In this document: one piece after another, positions 63,341 through 64,000 of the stretch
Layout: every line of letters starts with the position of its first letter
Numbering within the stretch: position 1 is the stretch's first letter
Assembly (NCBI RefSeq): GCF_013912065.1
Contig: NZ_JACESA010000006.1
Location: 141,303 to 205,302, forward strand
Origin: Brevundimonas sp.
GTDB taxonomy: Bacteria > Pseudomonadota > Alphaproteobacteria > Caulobacterales > Caulobacteraceae
Length of the DNA: 64,000 nucleotides
Direction: 5' to 3'
The notes under the pieces: generated by a model
What the model saw: only the letters and a program-made list of their open reading frames with translations
Database searches by the model: none
Told to the model about the DNA's origin: nothing
Made by a program: the position numbers and the translations under genes

Positions 63341-64000
63341 GTCGGTGAGCGTCTCCAACTATCCGCAGGACTTTCCGCCCGCCGATGCGGCGGGGCTGGA
63401 GCCCGTTGATCCCACACTGTTTCTGGGCGTCCACCCGCTGCTGCTCCTGCTGCTGGCGGCCCTGATCCTGGCGCTGATGATGGGGGCCTGGCGCGCGGGC
63501 AAGGGCGGCGCGGCCGCCCTGCCGGACGCCTCCGAATCGATCTGGCGCGCCATCGACCGCGCCTGTCAGGCTGCGATGAAGGCCAACAGCGACGCCCTTC
63601 CGGGCCAGACCAAGGCGCTGCGGGCCGTGATCGACGACTGCCTGGGCGCCGTGGTGATGCTGGCGGACGGTCCGGCCAAGCCCTTGAAGACCATCGACCA
63701 GGCCTTGAAGGGCCGTATCAAGGAGCCGGTGAAGCCGAAGGACCCGCACCCGACGTCGCCGCATGGACATGGGCACGAGCATCCCCGCGCCCACGCCGAC
63801 GGCAAGCCAACGCCCCGGCCCCAACCCGCGCACGTCACCATCATGTCCAGCAGCGTCGTCATCGCCGCCGACAGCCTGGTCTGCGAGGCCGAGCCGGTCG
63901 ACTGTCGCCCCGCCTCGCCCCTGCCCCGCGCCTATCAGTGGGCCGACGGCTCGGCCTATGTGAACCACGTCGAACTGGTGCGCCGGGCGCGCGGCGCCGA
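63341..64000 (+). CDS. Uncharacterised single-pass membrane protein with His-rich linker (partial)
   Basis: The frame opens at ATG 63341 and is still open at the window end (about 220 codons). It has one hydrophobic helix (HPLLLLLLAALILALMMGAW, residues 32-51), a helical domain and a His-rich linker HPTSPHGHGHEHPRAHADG near residues 143-161. No family is recognised. GTGCGGC precedes the start. Confidence 0.65.

Noticed and set aside
1-64000. tRNA, rRNA, CRISPR, prophage or insertion sequence
   Set aside because: No cloverleaf, rRNA-like, regular spacer-repeat or transposase/integrase sequence was seen in the gaps.

Overview
The window looks like ordinary alphaproteobacterial chromosome, most likely from the Caulobacterales (Brevundimonas or a close relative). 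The inference rests on gene order (ppsR-maf-aroE-coaE-dnaQ diverging from hemE-hemH-hemJ-rho-mnmE-mnmG-rsmG-parA-parB, then lolA-xthA, a CenR-type regulator, leuS-lptE-holA and ftsK), on uniformly high GC, and on CtrA-like and parS motifs. No tRNA, rRNA, CRISPR array, prophage or insertion sequence was recognised.

1-7.1 kb: a divergent ohrR/ohr peroxide-resistance pair, then mltA, a Tim44-like gene and secB. A tight, mostly overlapping leftward operon follows: ppsR-maf-aroE-coaE-dnaQ. 7.1-7.55 kb: a gene-free stretch between ppsR and hemE with the features and position of the Caulobacter origin (Cori): two inverted CtrA-like sites, DnaA-box-like sequences and an AT-rich tract. Genes on both sides run away from it.

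7.55-21.4 kb: the heme operon hemE-hemH-hemJ, an SDR/HxlR divergent pair, rho, the tRNA-modification genes mnmE and mnmG, rsmG, and the parA-parB partition locus with four parS-like palindromes. lolA, a candidate small RNA and xthA follow. 21.4-30 kb: a large TonB-dependent receptor with an AT-rich upstream region, a MocR/YczE divergent pair, cenR, yggS, a ThiE/TenI-like gene, an NtrZ-like periplasmic protein and a DUF3576 lipoprotein.

30-44.8 kb: leuS-lptE-holA, ftsK, a UbiH-type hydroxylase, a SirB1-type protein, yraN-rsmI, a malic enzyme, dapF and an ion channel with a zinc ribbon. 44.8-55.2 kb: two tandem S9 prolyl oligopeptidases, a DUF1223 protein, a PhyH-type dioxygenase, an aminoglycoside-phosphotransferase-like gene with glpK, a serine/threonine dehydratase and a MaoC dehydratase.

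55.4-56.7 kb is the most unusual part. The 5' halves of two OmpA-type outer-membrane genes, with different promoters and signal peptides but about 99% identical mature parts, meet tail to tail as a 1.14-kb spacerless palindrome. Neither has a recognisable C-terminal half. Hand counts suggest the strand GC skew of rightward genes changes sign across it, so it may be an inversion junction or an assembly misjoin. To its right lie a thiolase, coq7, dsbB, exoD, hppD, a small membrane protein, an isoaspartyl peptidase and two uncharacterised genes, the last cut by the window end.
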